NCBI GenBank assembly: GCA_903813345.2
Contig: CAIIXF020000012.1
Span: forward strand, 2,461,318-2,525,317
Source of the DNA: Owenia fusiformis
Taxonomy: Eukaryota > Annelida > Polychaeta > Sabellida > Oweniidae
DNA length: 64,000 nucleotides
Direction of reading: 5' to 3'
The position numbers and the translations under genes were made by a program. Positions 61,432 to 64,000 of the stretch are shown here, one piece after another; position 1 is the stretch's first letter, and each line of letters begins with the position of its first letter. A model generated the notes under the pieces. That model was not told where the DNA came from, searched no databases, and was given only the letters and a program-made list of their open reading frames with translations.

Positions 61432-62341
61432 TGCTAACTCTTTGTAAGGAATTGGAAACACGTGAGGTTCTACAAATCAATTCCCAGAGGGTTTGTAGCA
61501 ATCAATGGGACAATGAGTATTGATGACAGTTTCATTTGATTGACATGATAGACTCGAGATGAATAATAGTATCGCAGTGAAGGCAACGGAAGAAGGTGAT
61601 TGGCATAATCTGTTAAATGAACAGGTTAAGATGAGTTCTCTTGGTGTTATTTTGTAGTAGTTTCTAAAGATCAGAAGAAAGTGCAGAGTAGGCAAGGCTC
61701 ACAATTTCCTGCCATTATCCCTATATAAATTAGCGTAGGTTTGAACTGTATTAAACAGTACTTGAACAATTTTCTAAGATCCCTGTGATCTTCTCTGCTT
61801 TGAATTTAGTCCATAATTGAGAAAAAATCTGGATGCTTTGAATATCATGACAGTTTTCCTCTAGCTCGAGAAATAATGTGATGGACAGTTTCAAAGGTAA
61901 CGAGTTTAGGGAGACAAGAGTTTAAATATTTTGAAGGTCAATGGTGAGGGACCTCAAGTATGAGGGGGAGGGGGTGTAATCGATGACTTAATCAAAGACT
62001 ATACATAGAAAGTTAATCATTAAGGTTGCATCCGCAGCAACCATGAAAATATTCATCTTCACATTTTGTAGGTCGAGTCCAACCAGACTTTGATTTTCCG
62101 AGAATCATCTTCATCATTTCACCTAGAATCTTTCGACAACTTAAATCTTAAAATATACCTACAAAACCCATGTGCAGTAATTATGTTTGAAGTTTGCCGC
62201 AACAGCAGAGATAAAAGCCGTCTGCTATCACAATTGCTTTGTACCTTCTTAAACAGGAATCAGACTTACATATAAAGTGTATATACCGAAGCACAAAATG
62301 TGAATTCGGTCATGTTTTATTTCACCGATTTCATTAAAAAA

Positions 62342-62450
62342 GAGGAATAATCAAGAAAAAAAATTATACACACATGAAGTGAACATTCTAAATTGTATGT
62401 AAATGCAAAAATTTCAAACAGTTTATTCAAATTTTGAAGAGAAATTATTG
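62342..62450 (-). repeat. Family A interspersed repeat, reverse
   Basis: GAGGAATAATCAAG, ACACATGAAGTGAACATTCT, AAATTGTATGTAAATGCAAA, CAGTTTATTCAAATTTTGAA and GAGAAATTATTG. Confidence 0.75.
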
Positions 62451-64000
62451 ATATAAGATTGATCAAATCGCAAAAGGGCTGTTATCAAATGGAATAGGAA
62501 ATGTAAAATAAATATATAATCTGGTACTACACTATTGGTACCCTTGGAAGAATTGATAGCGATTTGTACATCGACCAGGTATCATAGGTTTTTGGTAGTA
62601 TAAGGGTATTAGTTGTATAGAGTGTGTATTCATAGCCCTTATATTAAGCCTATTAGACACGTCCAAGAAATCCAATTTGGTAAATGAACAAATTAAGAAT
62701 TTATGTCGAGTAAGCAAATTCTAAATACAATATTCTGAAAATTGTATGCAACTCTGATTGTGCTTGTGCTTGAAATAGTAGAAATGAAGCAATATATTAC
62801 CAAACAAATATCGAAAAGGTCATTCAAATATTTAGGGATGCCCTTGTGTTAAAAAATAATTGACAAGATATCAAGAGAATCTGTGTATTCTTGGTATGTT
62901 TATGATATCTTGCTTTGCTTAACTCCAGCTGTGGAAAAGTCAATTAATGGATAAAAACATAAGCACTCTTCATGTTTATATTTAACATTACCCCTATTTG
63001 GCGTTGTTTATTTATAGTTCTTGATATTAACTTCTGTGCCAATTTCTTGCTTCGCTAATCAGCAGCATACAAGATGGAATTGTACAGATGATTAAAAATC
63101 AGCTTTTGCGTTGTATTACCAAATTGTACTTAGTGTACCAAAAAATACAACTCTGAGTTGAAACTTGATTAAACAAGATCAAATATATTTAATTACGCTG
63201 GGGTATAAATGACATCTCTGCGGAAAAGATGAATATTTTCTGCCAGAAGAGAATTGATTTTGATAGAATCAGACATTTATTTTTCCCTGCGTGCTTTTTA
63301 CTACTCTAAGAAATCCTTTTTTACGAAAAGGTGCTGATGACCTGAACGGCTAGATCAAGTAATGGTCTCTTGAGAGGGAGGATGAATAATTAACAGAATG
63401 TCCTTGCAGATATTCCAGTTATTCCTCTAAAATTCATTGTTCTCAAAGAATTAGTGTTACATATTGGTGATGTTATATTCTTCAGAACATAGACTTGATT
63501 TTGTTCCGTGTTTCTGACTCGGTGCAAGAAAAAATTAATATTTAATTGGCAGGTGCCCAAATGAAGGCGCCATCAGAAAATCTTCCCGTTTGGCAGATAA
63601 ATAGACTGTTTCCCTGAGACATGAAATATTAATTCAAAGCAAGAAAATAATATTATTAATCGAGTAGATTACACATTGAAAAAAATAGATAATTATCTTA
63701 TTGGATGGTCCTTCAGCATTAGGCGGAAATGCCTAAGAATTCATATAGGTCCATCTTCACATGGTTCTTTCTGAGGTTTTCACCCCTTTTCCCTTCAGCA
63801 GTGCCCTTTACATAGGGATGAATCCTGTATTTACTATAAATATACCCCATGGTATAAATCTAAAGGTAGACAAGTGTATGTCATAAAGTAGGCTATGTGT
63901 GTAGACCAAAATGTCTCAAGATAGAGCACATATACTTTAAGTGGACGAAGTATGTTTAAGATGGACCAAATTGAATAAATAATTTACTAATTTACCTTAA

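Larger units (their letters stand above)
18693..64000 (+). other. Large intron of the Musashi-like gene, at least 45.3 kb, open at the window end
   Basis: Begins with the GTCAGT donor after the codon for the last lysine of YFGQFGK. In Musashi proteins the sequence continues with V-D-D-A-M-type residues and the RNP-1 segment. I looked on the + strand for a matching coding segment after an acceptor and found none to 64000. The interval is filled with transposon remnants, minisatellites and featureless AT-rich DNA, listed separately. Inference: intron continues beyond the window. Confidence 0.75.
60532..64000. other. Intronic DNA to the window end
   Basis: The 20-bp tandem repeat (61372) and one reverse family A copy (62342) are the only features. 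A stop-free stretch at 62072-62275 after an AG (TTTTGTAG) has no recognisable similarity and is not called an exon. The expected next Musashi exon was not found. Confidence 0.55.

Noticed and set aside
62072-62275. Open stretch after an AG dinucleotide, considered as the next Musashi exon
   Set aside because: Translation does not resemble the expected V-D-D-A-M / GFGFVTF part of RRM2, and it ends in a stop codon.

Overview
This is eukaryotic, AT-rich, intron-dominated animal DNA. There are no bacterial-style genes, no long ORFs and no rRNA or tRNA genes that I can recognise. The only protein-coding sequence I can support is two small phase-0 exons on the + strand at about 16.5 and 18.6 kb. 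The second encodes the start of an RNA-recognition motif ([12 protein letters not shown] ... YFGQFGK) that is distinctive of RRM2 of the Musashi family of RNA-binding proteins. Musashi plus the repeat landscape points to a bilaterian animal, probably a marine invertebrate; the species cannot be fixed from the sequence.

Layout. 1-16.5 kb: non-coding DNA upstream of the first recognisable exon (5' flank or an upstream intron), with repeats, a 305-bp terminal-inverted-repeat element with perfect 9-bp target duplications at 4.45-4.75 kb, and G-tracts. 16.5-18.7 kb: the two Musashi exons and a 2.0-kb intron. A set of RFX/X-box-like palindromes surrounds the exons, and the short intron carries a diverged duplicated segment with a GCATTATGGGAA core. 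18.7-64 kb: a single intron of at least 45.3 kb; the next RRM2 exon is not in the window.

The large intron is a museum of small non-autonomous DNA transposons. It holds a 648-bp hAT-like MITE with an 8-bp target duplication, a Tc1/mariner-type MITE with TA duplications, three copies of a pogo-like ~170-bp MITE, a 208-bp element with CAGGCCCGTAGCCA ends, and others. It also holds a series of minisatellites with 20-, 21-, 22- and 37-bp units. The most abundant repeat is an unclassified family of about 165 bp (called 'family A' here) with at least 17 diverged copies in both orientations, about one per 3-4 kb, sometimes as close inverted pairs. I take family A as the best candidate for something previously undescribed. 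G-runs of 9 or more lie almost entirely on the + (sense) strand.

The many predicted ORFs of 60-130 codons are random or repeat-derived and are not annotated as genes.
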